64,000 bases of DNA, taken from positions 372,001 through 436,000 of the forward strand of contig BGZK01000150.1 of the NCBI GenBank assembly GCA_005406025.1. The letters are read 5' to 3'. The position numbers were made by a program, and so were the translations under genes. The stretch is from Eumeta japonica (Eukaryota > Arthropoda > Insecta > Lepidoptera > Psychidae). Positions 1 through 13,069 of this stretch are shown piece by piece. Under the pieces are notes generated by a model. That model was given only the letters and a program-made list of their open reading frames with translations. It did no database searches and was not told where the DNA came from. Each line of letters starts with the position of its first letter. Within the stretch, counting starts at the first letter, position 1.

Positions 1-424
1 TTTATTTGGGCCAGTTTGGAAATTCTCCGATCATCATAGAGATTTCACTACTTATTTGTAATAATCATTATTAATTCATCACTAATTTAATAACGGAGGC
101 GATTCTCGGGCCACGTGAAAATTGTCACATGAGACAATTTTTAGAGAGACATATAATAGAATATAAATTTAATAGAACAAACTTAATAAGTAATTAGTGT
201 GGTCGTTTGACATGATTAATTTAATACAAAATGATAAATGTCAAACAAAATCACTAATTTAGTAATCTCAATTTCCAAGCTGTGGCAATTGTCAAACGGC
301 TTTCATGTTGCATGACGGTGGCCAGCGATGACGCGCGATGGGACATTCCAGGGTTAGTATATGTCAACTCTGCCTAAACAATCTGTGCTTAAATCTGACT
401 CGCATTAGTCTGGTTTCTTAATAT
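1..424. other. AT-rich non-coding DNA at the left edge
   Basis: No open frame, repeat family or RNA signal that I can support. Confidence 0.
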
Positions 425-900
425 TCCAAAATTTAATATATTTAATAGGATAGCGGAGCACGATAGACCCGACTCTAGAAATAAAAATGAACTATGTTTG
501 TCAGTCGATCACATAGTCAAGGACTCGTTTATGGGGTTGTGCATGCGCATGTTTAATAAGGTCCCTGTATATATTCAAAACTTACCCTCAAACAAATATG
601 AAATAATTGCTCGATAAGAAAGGGTATTATAAAATTTCCAATAATTATAGGCACAGATGTCCATATAACCAGCTCGACCTCTTACCGGGTTGTCCCTTTC
701 GGTAATAATTTTGTTTTTAATTGTTATTGTATATTTCTGATTGTGATTGTACACAATCGACCTTGCCCCTGATAGACCCTTAAGTTTCTCACTGGTTCCT
801 CTCGATTAAGAACTGCCTTCCGAACGAGCGCTGAATCCATAATACAATGACGTTTTTCAAGAATTGTGTACATCCTGTGAAATAACGAGGTTTTATAATT
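425..900 (+). mobile_element. Degraded CR1/Jockey-like LINE 3' end
   Basis: The + strand reads TGGGGTTGTGCATGCGCATG TTTAATAAGGTCCCTGTATA, the same CxRMFNKVPVxIQ block as the copy at 22.7 kb, followed by a decayed AAGGGTATTATAAAATTT and the 3' UTR words AAGTTTCTC and AACTGCCTTCCGAACGAGCG. Frame is broken. Confidence 0.
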
Positions 901-3689
901 TGACTCATGACCACGTTTGCAATAACGGCACACAAATGTCGCTAACTCGTTCAGATCGCTTCGTAAATAACAACTTGTTATTGTATTTTTAGCGTATTGT
1001 TATTATGATGTTTTTTCGCACTGAATGGATGATTTCATTGCAACAAATTGAAGAAGTAATTGCTATTCTTTTTTGCGAATCTTAGAGAATTGGAAAAGTC
1101 CATTTTTCGAATACTACAAAAAGAATTGCAATTACTTCGATTACGTTCCAATAATGCGACCATCGTGATCTTTGTACGTCTGTGGTATTACTACTTCTTT
1201 GTTTCGTATGGTTTATATATAAAAAAATTAATATGGGGGGTCCATATTAGTTTTTTTATATATCTATAATGTACAGAAATCAGCCTGTTACAATTTTATC
1301 ATATGTATAGATAGTTATTATTGTTATTTATTTTAATCCTTTTATCCTATTGTATGATTAATGTAAAATAAAGTCTCAATGGAAGACTTTTAAACCAAAT
1401 GCGATTGGAAGTTGATTTGTAAATCAACATTAAATAAAATAAAAAAAAAAGCCTTATAAGGCTTTCAATTCGCTATTTCTCTTTCCCTTATGTGTAACGT
1501 AATGAACTGGAAATTGTTGTGTTTTGCGTATACAGAAAATTTCGAAATTATAACGAATTTTACGTAACTTAGCGTTTGCCAAATGATGAACCAGGTTTCA
1601 TATTTACCAGGTACAATACGATATTCTGAGAAGTCGGAACAGAGAGTTGTGTGGCTTCAATAGGTCATGGCCGCGTCAAATGTTAAATTTAATAAAACGA
1701 TAACATAAAAATTAATACGAACGTCGATTAGAATAATATTTAGTGAAAATATTATAACATCTATTTATGATAACATGTTTGTTTGAACGTTTGTCCTTCA
1801 TCCGTTGAAAACGGATTGTAATCATACACTAAATAAAAGGTTATTTGAAATGGCGAGCAGGTTTATATCATAAAACGATTATTAATAAATTGTAACTTAC
1901 TACCAGGGCAACCGGCTGGAAACGATTAGAGTAATATGAAAGTCAGTATCTAACTCAGAAAATGGAGACAACGATTTTACGTGTGAGAAATGGGCTCACA
2001 AAAAGCCTCCTTTTTTTGTAAATCAAGATACTTTTGTTTATTGTTTATTCTCAGTAGTATTTGTTTTTTAAATGTTAAAATATTTTAAATAATTTCGTTC
2101 GAGTGGACAGCGCGCTACGTATCGGATTCCAATTCTCGCCACTGGATAATCGACCGACGACTTTTCCGAAAAGGATATTAAGCCGTCGGTCGTGGACCGA
2201 CGTGGAGACATTCAAGAGAGGTCGGAGACCTTCGTTCCGACGTAAAACGATCGTGGGACACCGCGCCTAAGCAATGGAGAGATACACATCTGACAGAGAA
2301 AAAAAAAATTTTAGGACTTTAAAATATCCGCTACACAGCACCGACATTAACCCACTGACGAAGTTTCTACATCAGAGATATATAGCCTATTTCCCGGAAG
2401 GGTATGCAGAGACTATGGTTTTCCACGTGGTATACTACCTTTGCATACGTGTTTCGCTTCGCTGACGTGCATCAATCTTTTCATGCAGGCTCGTCGGTTT
2501 CTGGTGCTGAAAAGAGGCTGTTCTTTAATATACCACCGATTTGGTTTGCATAGGATTTTCTAGGATGCCTTGCCGACCCTTTCCGTATCGAAGACCTACT
2601 TTAAAAACAAAGTAATAAACAATAAACCTATTGAACTCATTTTTTGTCACCGGAATACGGCGATGGGATCATATCCCGGTTGACGCTCTAAAATGCCATC
2701 AATTGAACGGACAAAGCTTAAATCAATTCTTAATAAGTAAAGCAAACCATATTAAGTTTACAATAACATTAGACTAATAAAAAAAAATAGAAATGTAATT
2801 TGTTATTGTTATAAAATATAGACTTTTGACTCAAAAGGAGAAACTATTAAAAAAAAATCATGATTTTTTTCTCACCGTGAAGGTTCTGCTAGCTAGGCCA
2901 GTCGCTACTCATAAATGTAGTTGCTACTTCGTTTAATTTTCAACTGTAAGACATAAATTTTATGCCAACTTCGGTTGTCGCGATAGTGAATTGCCATATA
3001 TATGAATCTTAAATCGAGTAAATTTGGGAGGCGCCGACAAAAATAGTGCAGTGACCTTAGTACTGGCAACGATTTTTCTTTCAACACTTCATATTATACG
3101 TGATTCGTGAACACGGAATATCTATTTAAAAAATCCGTCTCGAAGGACCATTTCGGCTTCGAGGCTCTCCATCTTTGTTCCGCGTATAGAAGTGGCTCTG
3201 AAGCACGGTCGGACAATTAGTATCCATTACATAATAATCTTGCCGTCCGTGTGTTCTGGCGCGCACACAAAAATACTTATTGAGAGCCGAAGTTTCAATA
3301 GTTCATTGTCGCGTCTAGACATTCAAATGTCTTCAGATTTCACCTTGCCGCTCTTAGCGACTTCGTCCGTACGGCCGTGGCTCAGAAGGCTGCACGTGAG
3401 CTGTCAAAGAAATAAGCTGACGCTGGAAAACAATAACCGATGTCACTATTTATAGTGCGGTATATATATACATATACCGCGTTATGTGATGCATATTATT
3501 TGTAATTAATTTCATTCTTAATTTCCCAATTAGTATTAAGTAACGTTTTCAGGTCTTTTATTTTATCTTCTTGTGTTTTTTAAATATAGTTGTAGAGCCT
3601 TGCTATGGTCAATTTGGCTACAGCATTAAAATGGACCGGCTCAACAAAAGAATGAGCAGCTTCTGTTGTTCGTGCAGTTCGTCCAGTGA
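901..3689. other. Intergenic, AT-rich
   Basis: A segment around 2100-2480 is GC-richer and contains TCGACCGACG/CGTCGGTCG inverted words (2150-2190). A 63-codon ATG frame (2274-2465) has no recognisable features. Nothing else is supportable. Confidence 0.
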
Positions 3690-3905
3690 GTGAGAATCCC
3701 AATGCCCCATTCCCACCATCCATCACACCCGTTTCCCCTTCACCGGCTCAATGCACCATTCATCCTGCCCCTTTTCCCTTCCATCAACCTACTGTCTCCT
3801 CAATCAGATATTCTATTCTTACCCATGAGGACTGGGTGACTCTTCTGGGGTTGCGAGTGTCCATGGGCAACGGTGAACATATACTATTTGATGGCTCGCA
3901 TACTC
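3690..3905 (-). repeat. GCCCATGGAC-family dispersed repeat, reverse copy
   Basis: Read on the - strand: TTGCCCATGGACACTCGCAA, AGAGTCACCCAGTCCTCATG, GGTAAGAATAGAATATCTGAT. The same word order occurs in the copies at 18.7, 24.4, 32.2 and 57.3 kb. The 100-codon + strand frame here, ending KRS, is the antisense of this repeat and is not called as a gene. Confidence 0.
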
Positions 3906-5249
3906 GCCTACTAGTAAATATTAGTGTCCTTCATATCCGATCCAGTGGCGTTCCTCACAACTTAATTTTGAACACCTTCTCAGAAAACAAAAGATCGTGA
4001 TAGAGAATTAAACACTCAGACTCAAATCCACCGACTTTTGTTTTTGTGTTTTACGCATAAAGCGATACACAATATTGAACCTATCCATAATTCGAAATTC
4101 ATCTAATAAGTTACAATGCAAATGTGTTTTAAATTGCCTAACTACATTACGATCTGAATGTTAGTTATGTCGACATATCGTGCCAGATTTTTAAGCAAAA
4201 AAAAAACCCTATATGTATTCGTAAGTCGGAGAAGAACGATGCCTGACTACCTAAAAAGGTAATAGTAAGAATCGTTACCGATATAGGGCACATTGGGGTG
4301 CGGCCATACAGGCAAAATCGTGAGCAAAAACAGTCATAATTTTTTAGTTGGGAAAGGTAGCAAACGAGGATTTCATCTTAGCATCACTTGTCGCTCCCCT
4401 GAATAATTTCAAATTCGAGGCCTCTAACGTTAAGCGCCCTCTCGTCACCGAATTGATTGCTTTAACCTGACTCGATTTATAAGCTCATCTACCGGTTTAT
4501 AAACTCATCGACTCATTTATAAATCCGTCGGCTGCCGTGCCGAAAAACGACTAGAGGACCGCTCGGATAGCGTCAAGTAGACAGCATGAAGTGAAAATCA
4601 CTCATCACGCTATTTTCGCTTTATACGATTTGATCGGCCCTGTTCCATTGTTGGTACGAAAACGTATCTCTGTCGAAATTCGACAATAATTTGGACAGTG
4701 AAATTGTCTAGAAAGCGAAATTCGTCGTCGATTCGTTTCACAGTCCGACGAACTGCACCGCGGATAATTCCATAATAGACGCCGTCCCGTCTTCGATGCG
4801 GTCAGACCGCGACCGGGTCACTGTCAATGTTAGACAGCACTGTTTGACCCCCTCGAAAAATCATGGGGTTGCGATGCACCCTTTACTACTTTAAGTCCAT
4901 GCAAGTTCTATTCCTGTATTTGACTGGATAACTGTTTGTATGATTGAGTATCGTATGGTTTGCAGTGATTTTTCGTACTATTGTTTTGAATAAATTATAT
5001 TTTAATTAGAAATCGTCTAATTACTAAAAACTTGAAAAGATGAAAAGCATTACCGTAAGAAATTGTCAAGAAATATAACAATGTTTATCAGAACAATTTC
5101 ACGGTTGGTCAACTCACGGATCTATCGAAGTATAGCCCAAATTGTCCTACGTCGAAACGTATCTAAATATTGTTTTAAATTTGCGACTTCTACAATTATG
5201 TACTTCAATTCTAATTCAAATATATCCTTATTTCATGGATTATAAATAA
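3906..5249. other. Intergenic
   Basis: A local near-tandem phrase TTTATAAGCTCATCTACCGG, TTTATAAACTCATCGACTC and TTTATAAATCCGTCGGC is repeated three times at 20-bp spacing (4477-4535). No genes. Confidence 0.
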
Positions 5250-5530
5250 CACTACATGACATTATGTTAAGAATAACATTTTGCTACTTTACCAATTCAC
5301 CACTGGTTCGGAAACCAGTTTTTCCTCTAGAGGAACTGGCTAGACGAGAAACTTGAGGATAGCTCTTTTCAAATGTAGATATATCATAGAGCAATCAAAC
5401 TTATATTCACAAATCGTATAATACCCTTTTTTGACAAGCATTCGCTTAATGATGATTTTAAATTTGTTGAAGGGATCTACCCTAACCCTTGTACATTTCC
5501 AGGAACCTTACCTTCATTTAGATGTAGACA
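5250..5530 (-). mobile_element. Degraded CR1/Jockey-like LINE 3' end
   Basis: In reverse orientation it shows the 3' UTR (GAAACTTGAGGATAGCTCTTTT on the + strand), then the reversed AAAAAAGGGTATTATACGA and GGTAGATCC blocks and ends at AGGAACCTTA, matching the same part of the copy at 22.7 kb. No open frame remains. Confidence 0.
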
Positions 5531-6682
5531 AACATAAAAAAATAATAATAGTTAACCGTTATTTGAGAATCAAATACGCAAGTAGAAATCAACTCTGAGT
5601 CCTCATCCATGGGAGCGAATTGACGACCTTATTTTACCCAAGTTCATCGGTTCGTTTGAGGCTCGATGCTGACGTCAGATCCTCTGGACACGGACCTCCC
5701 GCAAGTATCCATCGGACGTGATCCCAGTCTACCCGCAGCCGACGGTAGCTTGCGACCTTGACCTTACATACACGCGCTAGCGGACAAACCAATGAAGTAT
5801 CTCATCTGCGCCGACGCCTCTGCCTCGCATGTCGTAATTGCAAATGTTGAACTTCGCGCGTTCAAATAAATATTCATGTACAAGTTTTGAGATGAATCAT
5901 ACTTTGCGATCAATATTTGATATGGACACAGGAACAAATCATTAGTGAGTCTATCACGACACCAGTCTTAAATGCAAGATATTATTTCTAATGTAGGTGG
6001 TTGGTAAATGTACCTGACGGGATAGCTGAAAAACCATATTATGAACTATACCGTGATACGAAAACCAGTTTGAAGGTTGCGATTATACGTGTATGTGGTT
6101 TAAAGCTGTCACACTTCACAAGGTGTTTGAAAGTTCGAAAATCTTATGGTGAATTTTGTAAAAATTTAATCATTCAAGGGTCGCACGCGACGTCAATGGA
6201 GCTTTGTTCCAATGATAGATCGGAGATCGGATAAATCTCTGTGATCCAAGATATAGTTTTGAATTAGCGGTTATTTAAAGTTTATAAAAAAAAACTTAAA
6301 CCGTCTACGTGTTTAAGAAATATACCATTATGAATAGCAATTCGAACGATTTCTTATTTGTTTTTTTTTTCGTGTACAATTAATAGCTTTTTTGTATCGC
6401 CCGATCTGTATTGGCCGTCTAATTTAACGGTGCATGAGCGCGGCAGATTGGAATGTTCGATTTAGAATTTGACAGTTTTTGTGGCATTGTATTCCCGCGC
6501 TGACTGTATCAGCTCTTCACCCGTGATGGGTATACCCAGCGTCACGTGTTTTCACTAACCATATCGCTTTTCCCTCGTTGTTTTATAGAAAATAATCAAA
6601 TGGTGTATTTTTCGTCCATCTTGCGTTTTTGAATGAAGATTGCGATTTCATTGCTAAAGTATTTCTTACTCATTTATTATAA
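5531..6682. other. Intergenic around a promoter-like patch
   Basis: Apart from the CRE/nuclear-receptor words at 5.67-5.77 kb, this is AT-rich with no exon. A 77-codon frame (6001-6234) starts with TTG and is not credible. Confidence 0.
5640..5880. promoter_or_regulatory. Promoter-like region with CRE and nuclear-receptor words
   Basis: A GC-richer stretch contains a palindromic TGACGTCA (5671-5678) and GACCTTGACCTTA (5755-5767). The latter on the - strand contains TCAAGGTC, an FTZ-F1/ERR-type half-site, followed by a partial second one. There is no adjoining exon, so function is speculative. Confidence 0.
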
Positions 6683-6706
6683 CATATATATATATATATA
6701 TATATT
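6683..6706. repeat. Short (AT)n microsatellite
   Basis: About 12 AT units just upstream of a promoter-like GC-rich patch. Confidence 0.
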
Positions 6707-6879
6707 CTAACTACAGTAAAGTAGAATAAATGTACAAGGTATATAATGCTTCACGCTTGTGTACGGTAGAGGTGGACAGAGATCACGTCGCTCCGTGCAC
6801 CGCTATCCTGGCACACCTTAGAGCTCCATCCACATCCATGCTACTTCATGCTACTTATGCGTTGCCTACATCTCGTAGA

Positions 6880-7150
6880 GGGCGACCGCGCGACGGAAGC
6901 GGGGTGTCCGTTTCACGTGGGAACTTCGAAAGCTATTCGGCGGGAACTTGAAAGACGCGACCTTGACCGTCCGTCTATCGCACTTCTGTGATCTGCGCGC
7001 GGGCGCACCAGAAAACGCACGATTCTCGACCGCCGCCAGCGGCCGGGGCGGCGGACCGTCGTCGCGGTGATTCGATAGCGCGCCGGGCGTAGTGTAACGT
7101 GCAGCGGGCCGGGCGGGCCGCGAACCCGCTACCCGCGAGCGTTTGGCAAC
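6880..7150. promoter_or_regulatory. CpG-island-like patch
   Basis: About 270 bp is very rich in G, C and CpG (GCGCGCGGGCGC, GGCCGGGGCGGCGG, CGGGCCGGGCGGGCCGCG), unlike the flanks. ACCTTGACC at 6960-6968 reads GGTCAAGGT on the other strand, the extended half-site bound by FTZ-F1/ERR-type nuclear receptors. Long open frames in several phases run from here to 7709 on both strands; none resembles a known family, and they are the normal by-product of GC-rich DNA. A promoter with a 5' UTR exon is the best guess; direction unknown. Confidence 0.
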
Positions 7151-8016
7151 GCGACCTCGCTGCGCGCTTTCATCTCACGAGCGTATTGCGAATGTGACTT
7201 CTTTTGTTCTTATAAATTTAATAACTCTCGAGGTTATTGGCCGTTTCCCCGGTGAATTTCTGGCACAGCGTGATGTGTTCGATGTTATGGCAACACACCC
7301 GCCCCCGTATGGGAGGCGAAGGTCGCAAGCCGTCTTCCTGATGAACGGGCGCCTCGATGGCCGGCGATCGATATGGCACTCCGGGAGGAGGATAAGAGGG
7401 GATCGCTCGTGTCCGTCTTCTTGCAGTGACTTCGCCGTCCATCGCCGTCGCGATCTGTCGTACAACAGCGACGACGGCGCACGATTTCGATGCTGTTGCT
7501 GGTCTATCGTTTCTCGTAGTAGAACGTGGCGCAGTCTTCTTGTCCCTCGGTGGAGATTGTACGTCTTTTTATCCCGCCTGGTGGCCGTTTTACGACGTCG
7601 TCGTCACGGATCATCATCCCTGCTCGTAAACGTGAACAGTCGATTTCGTATGCAGTTGAAAGCTATCCGACCGAGTGATTCGATAGGATTGTCATTTCAG
7701 TGCAGTTGACGGTTCGTTACGTCCTTGTCTCATTAAACGACAGACTTTGAAATGTCCCAGTGTATAATCACAAAAACACAGTTTGTGAATGTTGGATATG
7801 GTATCGTCATATGGCAAAAAGATCTGCCGGCTCCCCCGTGCTAATGACTCGTTAACGGGCTGTCCCGTGCTAGCCGAAGTCTGCATACGTTTCGAGGTAC
7901 ATTTGTGCACGTAAATGTTTTGATTTATTTTTGAAGTGGAAACTTCTATAGGTAGGGTACTTTTGGAATCGCGTGATCGTCACGCTCAGATATATTATTT
8001 CGCACTTTTCGCCTTC

Positions 8017-8018
<2 letters not shown>
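7151..8018. other. GC-rich flank grading into AT-rich DNA, no confirmed exon
   Basis: Frames up to 188 codons exist on the + strand and up to 96 on the -, overlapping each other. None has family motifs, and the largest begins with TTG. A 5' UTR of an unseen gene is possible. Confidence 0.

Positions 8019-8091
<73 letters not shown>
8019..8091. repeat. (AT)n microsatellite, about 36 units
   Basis: Uninterrupted AT dinucleotides over 73 bp. Frames read as Ile-Tyr runs on both strands are artefacts of it. Confidence 0.
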
Positions 8092-8092
<1 letters not shown>

Positions 8093-8659
8093 ATAGAAAG
8101 AAAAAAATTTGCTTTACAGGTGATAAAAATATAGCATTAAAAAATTTGGTTGCCTGTAAAGTCGGTATACGGGCGAAAGTTTTACGTGACAACGACTTTG
8201 AATGGTAAAATCATTTTAATGTGAATATTCATTCGTATAGTAGGAAGAAGGATGAAATAATAGTAACAATTTAAAACATTTATTTATACAAAGAATTATA
8301 TTTAAAACATTAATTTATACAAAGAATCTCGCACTGAATTTCATATTAACAAAATTTTATTTTTACCTTTACACATACATACGTATTTATATACAAATAT
8401 ACATACAATAACTTGCAATACATTTGCAAGCTATGCACTAATTCTCTAGTGCTGCGCGCGCGGCAGACCGATCATAGTTGAGTGGGAGAGAGACGCAAGG
8501 CATTCGGCGGGCCTCTCTCTCGTTCGGTGACTCATCGTTACGTTACCGAGCGTTACACTTTTTCATAAGTGACTCCCAGCCGCAACCTAATTTAAGACGT
8601 TGTCACGTCAAAATTAGTGCAACAAATTTCTAACCGTAGGAAAAAAAAATAGTGCGTGG
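8092..8659. other. Intergenic, repeat-like
   Basis: A local direct repeat CATTTATTTATACAAAGAAT / CATTAATTTATACAAAGAAT lies at 8277-8328, 32 bp apart. The stretch 8440-8620 includes GACGTTGTCACGTCAAAATT, the same phrase as at 37.43 kb. Confidence 0.
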
Positions 8660-9022
8660 AGTCCCTCCACGCGGAAGAAATGAAACTTCGTAATGTGGAA
8701 ATGACAATAGGAAAGGGTAGAAATTGCCTTTTTCGTCGCACGTTACAATTGCCAGACGAAATCTACCGACTCACTCTCTTTCTCTCTCCCTCTTGCGTTG
8801 GAATATTGGTCGCTATTCGTTGCTAACGCCCGCGCTGGCCTGTAACAGGTATACTACGCTCATGCGTTCGAGTGCCACGCATTCACTCTCGTCCTGTCTC
8901 TTTCTATTCCCCCTCCCCAGGAGCATTGAACGTTTAACGCTAAAGTGATTTCATACCCCCTCCATGGTAGCGTTAAACGTTTAACGCAACCTGTTGTAAG
9001 TCGCATTAGAAGTTTCACTTCA
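8660..9022. repeat. Element bounded by inverted GAAGTGAAACTTC-type ends
   Basis: The left CCACGCGGAAGAAATGAAACTTC (about 8668-8691) is matched by the inverted right GAAGTTTCACTTC (about 9009-9021). The interior is CT-rich (CTCTCTTTCTCTCTCCCTC) and includes the 16-bp palindrome CGTTAAACGTTTAACG at 8972-8987. Similar ends flank the copy at 38.85-39.33 kb. Confidence 0.
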
Positions 9023-9454
9023 ATGAAATTTTTAATTAAGTAATTTCATTTGACTACGTCCCATGATCGCCATCTGGGCACTACAAGATATAAAACTACA
9101 ATTAATGCTGTTAATAGAAGAGATTTACATAGATTTGAATTAAAATCCTTCGATCTTTTTATAGTTACCATAATCAATATAGAATATATACATATGCATG
9201 TCGAAGCGTGAGACTCCCCAACTACATCCGAAGCGCCAGGGATCGTCTCCATGTTTGTGGGCGGACAATAGTGGATAATCACGCACACGAGTATAGTCTT
9301 AAGTTGTATAATCAATAAAAAGTAAAACAATAATAAACCACTAATAAATTGTCAATAAACTATGATAAAAGTCACAATATGAAATGAGGTAACAACACAC
9401 TAAAATCACTAACTAATTGAGTCCCTTCTCTAATAAAACAACTTATCGCGAAAC

Positions 9455-9560
9455 GGAAACGAGTCCGTGGGTCAAGTGGTATAAGCACATACGACTCGCT
9501 TAGTTAAGCCGCGGGAGAGCGCGCGTCCCGTCTCGACCACAAGCCGAATAGTAATGCCCG
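9455..9560 (+). mobile_element. tRNA-like SINE head
   Basis: TGGGTCAAGTGGTATAAGCA resembles an A-box region and GTCCCGTCTCGACCAC a decayed B-box, followed by AAGCCGAATAG and a CTCGGCACCC phrase. It has no mature tRNA structure. Confidence 0.
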
Positions 9561-10469
9561 CTCGGCACCCAAGCCAAAACATAGAACAAAGAACTAATCA
9601 TAAGATTACATTATATACCAAGACCCAAGGCCACGTTCGACAGTGATTTCTAAGAATGCTTCACTGCCGCGTTCCACCGAACAAAGACTTCCTTTTTTGT
9701 CAAACCACAATCTCACAGCTAATGGTGTTAATGTAAACATTGCTCTCGAGTTCTCGAAATGCGCGTCACCTACGCGCCCGGCCAACACAAGCTTATCAGT
9801 ATCCCGCGCCGACATGCATATACAATACATATTTCTAATATGTACTCTATATATAATACTGATCGATAATAATGTAATATGTAATATTGAAATAATTGTC
9901 GAAATTTTCGATGAAAATTGATGAAAGTATTGTTCAAAAATTACTGAAAATACAATTCAACAAATTTTATAAAATATGAAAACCAACGAAGTTTTCATTT
10001 TTATTTGTAACGTACAGCCCTACGACTGACTTTTTTTTTTACTCATTATATTGTCAGGTACACATAGGTATGTCTGTGACCTAAACATGGATGGTTAACG
10101 TAAATAAGTAAATTTTAGTTATAAGGGTCACTTCTTGGTTAATTGCAAAATTAAAAAAAAATTGCAAACTGTACCATGTGACATACAAAATGAAAGTGCT
10201 TATTGTGAGAATTTCGTATATATATTTATTATTATTTGAAAGTGAATAGTTCTAAAGTTATTTAAGGAAATAGATGAAAATTGACCATTCCCCGCTTATC
10301 TCCGAAACTACTGCACCTAAAAAATTGAAAAAAATACAGAAAGTAGTTATTTTCTTATAGATTACACGAAAGTCTATAAGAAGTCAGTTAGCTTCGTTTT
10401 GATGTTCACTATTAACTTACTCTTAGTACGCTACTTTGTACAATTTTTTGCTCTATCCTAAAAGTAGTA
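9561..10469. other. Intergenic, AT-rich
   Basis: Overlapping open frames on both strands at 9606-9921 have no recognisable content. No other feature. Confidence 0.
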
Positions 10470-10685
10470 ACATAATACAAGCATCAAACTCGGCGTGATC
10501 GTAGTGCAAACTTAAGGAAAGCGATAAAAACAAAATCGGCCAAGCGCGAGTGAGGCTCGTACCAAGAAGCCGCAAATGAACAGGCGAAAACAATTTCTTT
10601 CAAGTATTCAACACAAATGTATTGTGTTGTAGTACGGAACTCTCGGTGCGCGAGTCCGACACGCACTTGGTCGTTTTTTTTTACA
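10470..10685 (-). repeat. GGCCAAGTGCGAG-family repeat, reverse copy
   Basis: Read on the - strand: AACGACCAAGTGCGTGTCGG, ACTCGCGCACCGAGAGTTCC, then TATCGCTTTCCTTAAGTTTG CACTACGATCACGCCGAGTTTGA. It corresponds to the first 200 bp of the 42.3 kb copy. Confidence 0.
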
Positions 10686-13069
10686 AATGGCTCGCATCAC
10701 TTCCCGAGAATCGTGCCATGTCCGTGCTCTATTTCGTCAAAAAAATGTTTCAGCGATTCAGCCGTGAAAACGTAGCGGACACATTTACATTCGCGCTCGT
10801 AATATTAACATGACCTGTCTGAAAACTATAACAATCGGTTTATTCGTGAACGGTCTGTCGTTGGCGACTGTACTCCGTCGGAGTGGAGCCGTGCACGAGT
10901 AGAACGACCCGAGCCGGCTCGCCTTCGAGGCGGCGGCGCGCGTTCGTATTGTGTAGTCTTTTTTTATTATTGTTGAAAATATCGAGATGTTGTATAAACG
11001 TATAGACATAAATATAGCTTGCTATAAACGGTGACTTTAGTTCAAGGTTCGTAGTCCTGTTTTCTCTGGAAGTGTGGTTTATTTGAAAAGGCTATGTTAT
11101 TTAGCTTGATAAATTACCGCGACGTTGAAGTTTTTAGCTGTATTTGATGCTGTTACCTAAAGGCTTTATCGGGGTTGGAGAATTGAGACGGAATGAAAAG
11201 TGAATGTGTAGAAGAGCAGAAAGTGTTGTATATTCAGAAAGGCGAACTTACAATAAGCCGCTACGAAACCACTTAGGCGCTTCTAGTTGATCGCACTTGA
11301 CTTGTGAAAGGATCGATCGCAGAAGTTAAAATGATTTCGTCCTTGGACAGCTCTTCGTACATAGTTTTTCGTTATTATTAGAATCTAAATGATCGGTACA
11401 TAATAAATAATAATCCTTTATTCGGCCCTCGAAAAATCGAAAAGGAAAACATGTAAAATGTCTTAAAATGAACTTAACTAAGACATATATTTACAAATTA
11501 AAAAAAAAATAACAAGAGGCCGTAAGGGTGACCAGCTCAGTAAAATGCTGCATCCTGAGCCATAGTGTTAATTTTCAGCGGGCCCTGAAACCTTAAAATT
11601 AGTACTGATAACTGTACCGAACAGAAGGTGCGAGCTCCTGGATACGAAATAAAAACCGGCCAAGTGCGAGTTCTGTATTATAATAAGCGAGTCTTGTGCA
11701 AATTTTCAAACGTCTAGACCGGGTCGTCTCGGCTGTGCGTTGATCAGTCGGCCAGTTTTGTTGTTCTGACGAAAAATAAAATTATTGTCCAATGGGGTAG
11801 TTTACTATTTTTTTTTATATTTCACTGTATTAAAAGCTTTATCAGTTGAAGACTGTGGTCAAGGCGTTTTTTTCGAGAACTATAAAAATTTCTGAGTAAT
11901 GACTGTTTAAAGTGCTAATTAGATTAGGCACTAGTGCCCAGTGACGTCATTGTTTACTAGCGCCATACAGAATAACATTAAACTCCGTTTTGCAAGTGAG
12001 ATAGCATTCAATTATTGATGGCTTTATAGTTCATCGTTTTTTTAACCGATTTTAAAAATTGATTTGAATTGTAATCATAGTGTCAAATGTATAATTTAAT
12101 ATTAATATCAGTAACCTGCCCTATTGACCAAACATTTTTGGACTATGTAAAAATGTGACTAACAATCGCGAAAGTTGGGCTTCTAATTTTTATGTTAAAG
12201 AATTCTTTTTAAACTTTCTTTCAACTAAAACTTTACCTTTCAAAGAAATTTTCACTGTAAAATTGTTTTCGTTAAAAATGAATCCGAAAGAAACTCCGTT
12301 CGTCGAAGGGGCAGTAAGAAAGATAAAATGTTATCTTTATTTTGTTCCTTATATTTTACAATTTTTGTTTTCAAAAAATCCTCAATAAAACCATTCTCGT
12401 GTTCGTTCGCTTCATCCTTAAAATCTGTTATTCCACGTGACTCGTTTTCAGGAGAAAGGCTTATTCGAGGATGGCAAAACTTCCCAAATATTTATAGAAC
12501 AAAGTTTTGTGCGCGCGATGAACAGTTAGTGTCACTTCTCCGAACTTTGGTATCCCTTAGAGGGTCTGCGAAGCATCATCACGATCTTACGTAGGCGGAC
12601 GTAAATATGTTATTAATTATTTATAAATCTTATAAAAGCTCTTTATTCTTAGTATTCCGTGCGCAAAACCCTTCGACCTACCGTAGGAGTTAAGGCCTCT
12701 CATTATTAATATGGGATCGGTCTTTTGATCGGGCGTGATGAGTTAATCCGGTACGACTTATTTCCAAATAACAAGGAATCTTTGTAGTCCGTTATCGTGC
12801 ATGGTAACACTATTAAGAATTGTAGGTGTGACGTCATTGAACATAAAAGCCTTCGTGAGTATATAATAATAATAATAATAATATCTTCGGACATATATTG
12901 TGTATTACCGCAGCGTCTGGTCCCAAACTAAGCAACTAGGCTTGTATTATGGGTACCAGACATTTGATATACTTACATATATACTTTTTTTTTTGTAAAT
13001 ATATACGTATAATACATAGAAACACCCAGACTCAAGACAAACATTAATTTTTAATGAAATAAATAAATG
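10686..13069. other. Intergenic
   Basis: Contains a GC-rich spot (10880-10945, GGCGGCGGCGCGCG), a 72-bp repeat remnant at 11.65 kb and an (AAT)n run at 12865-12885. No gene. Confidence 0.
11648..11720 (+). repeat. GGCCAAGTGCGAG-family fragment
   Basis: AAAAACCGGCCAAGTGCGAG is followed by degenerate sequence. Only the left end of the family is kept. Confidence 0.

Noticed and set aside
3686..4000. 104-codon proline-rich + strand frame
   Set aside because: Starts with GTG and is the antisense of a dispersed repeat copy shared with 18.7, 32.2 and 57.3 kb.
7143..7709. 188-codon + strand frame in the GC-rich patch
   Set aside because: It starts with TTG, overlaps equally long frames on the other strand, is Arg/Ser/Val-rich without motifs, and stops are rare here simply because of base composition.
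7936..8208. 90-codon + and 65-codon - frames across the (AT)n tract
   Set aside because: Ile-Tyr runs from a microsatellite.
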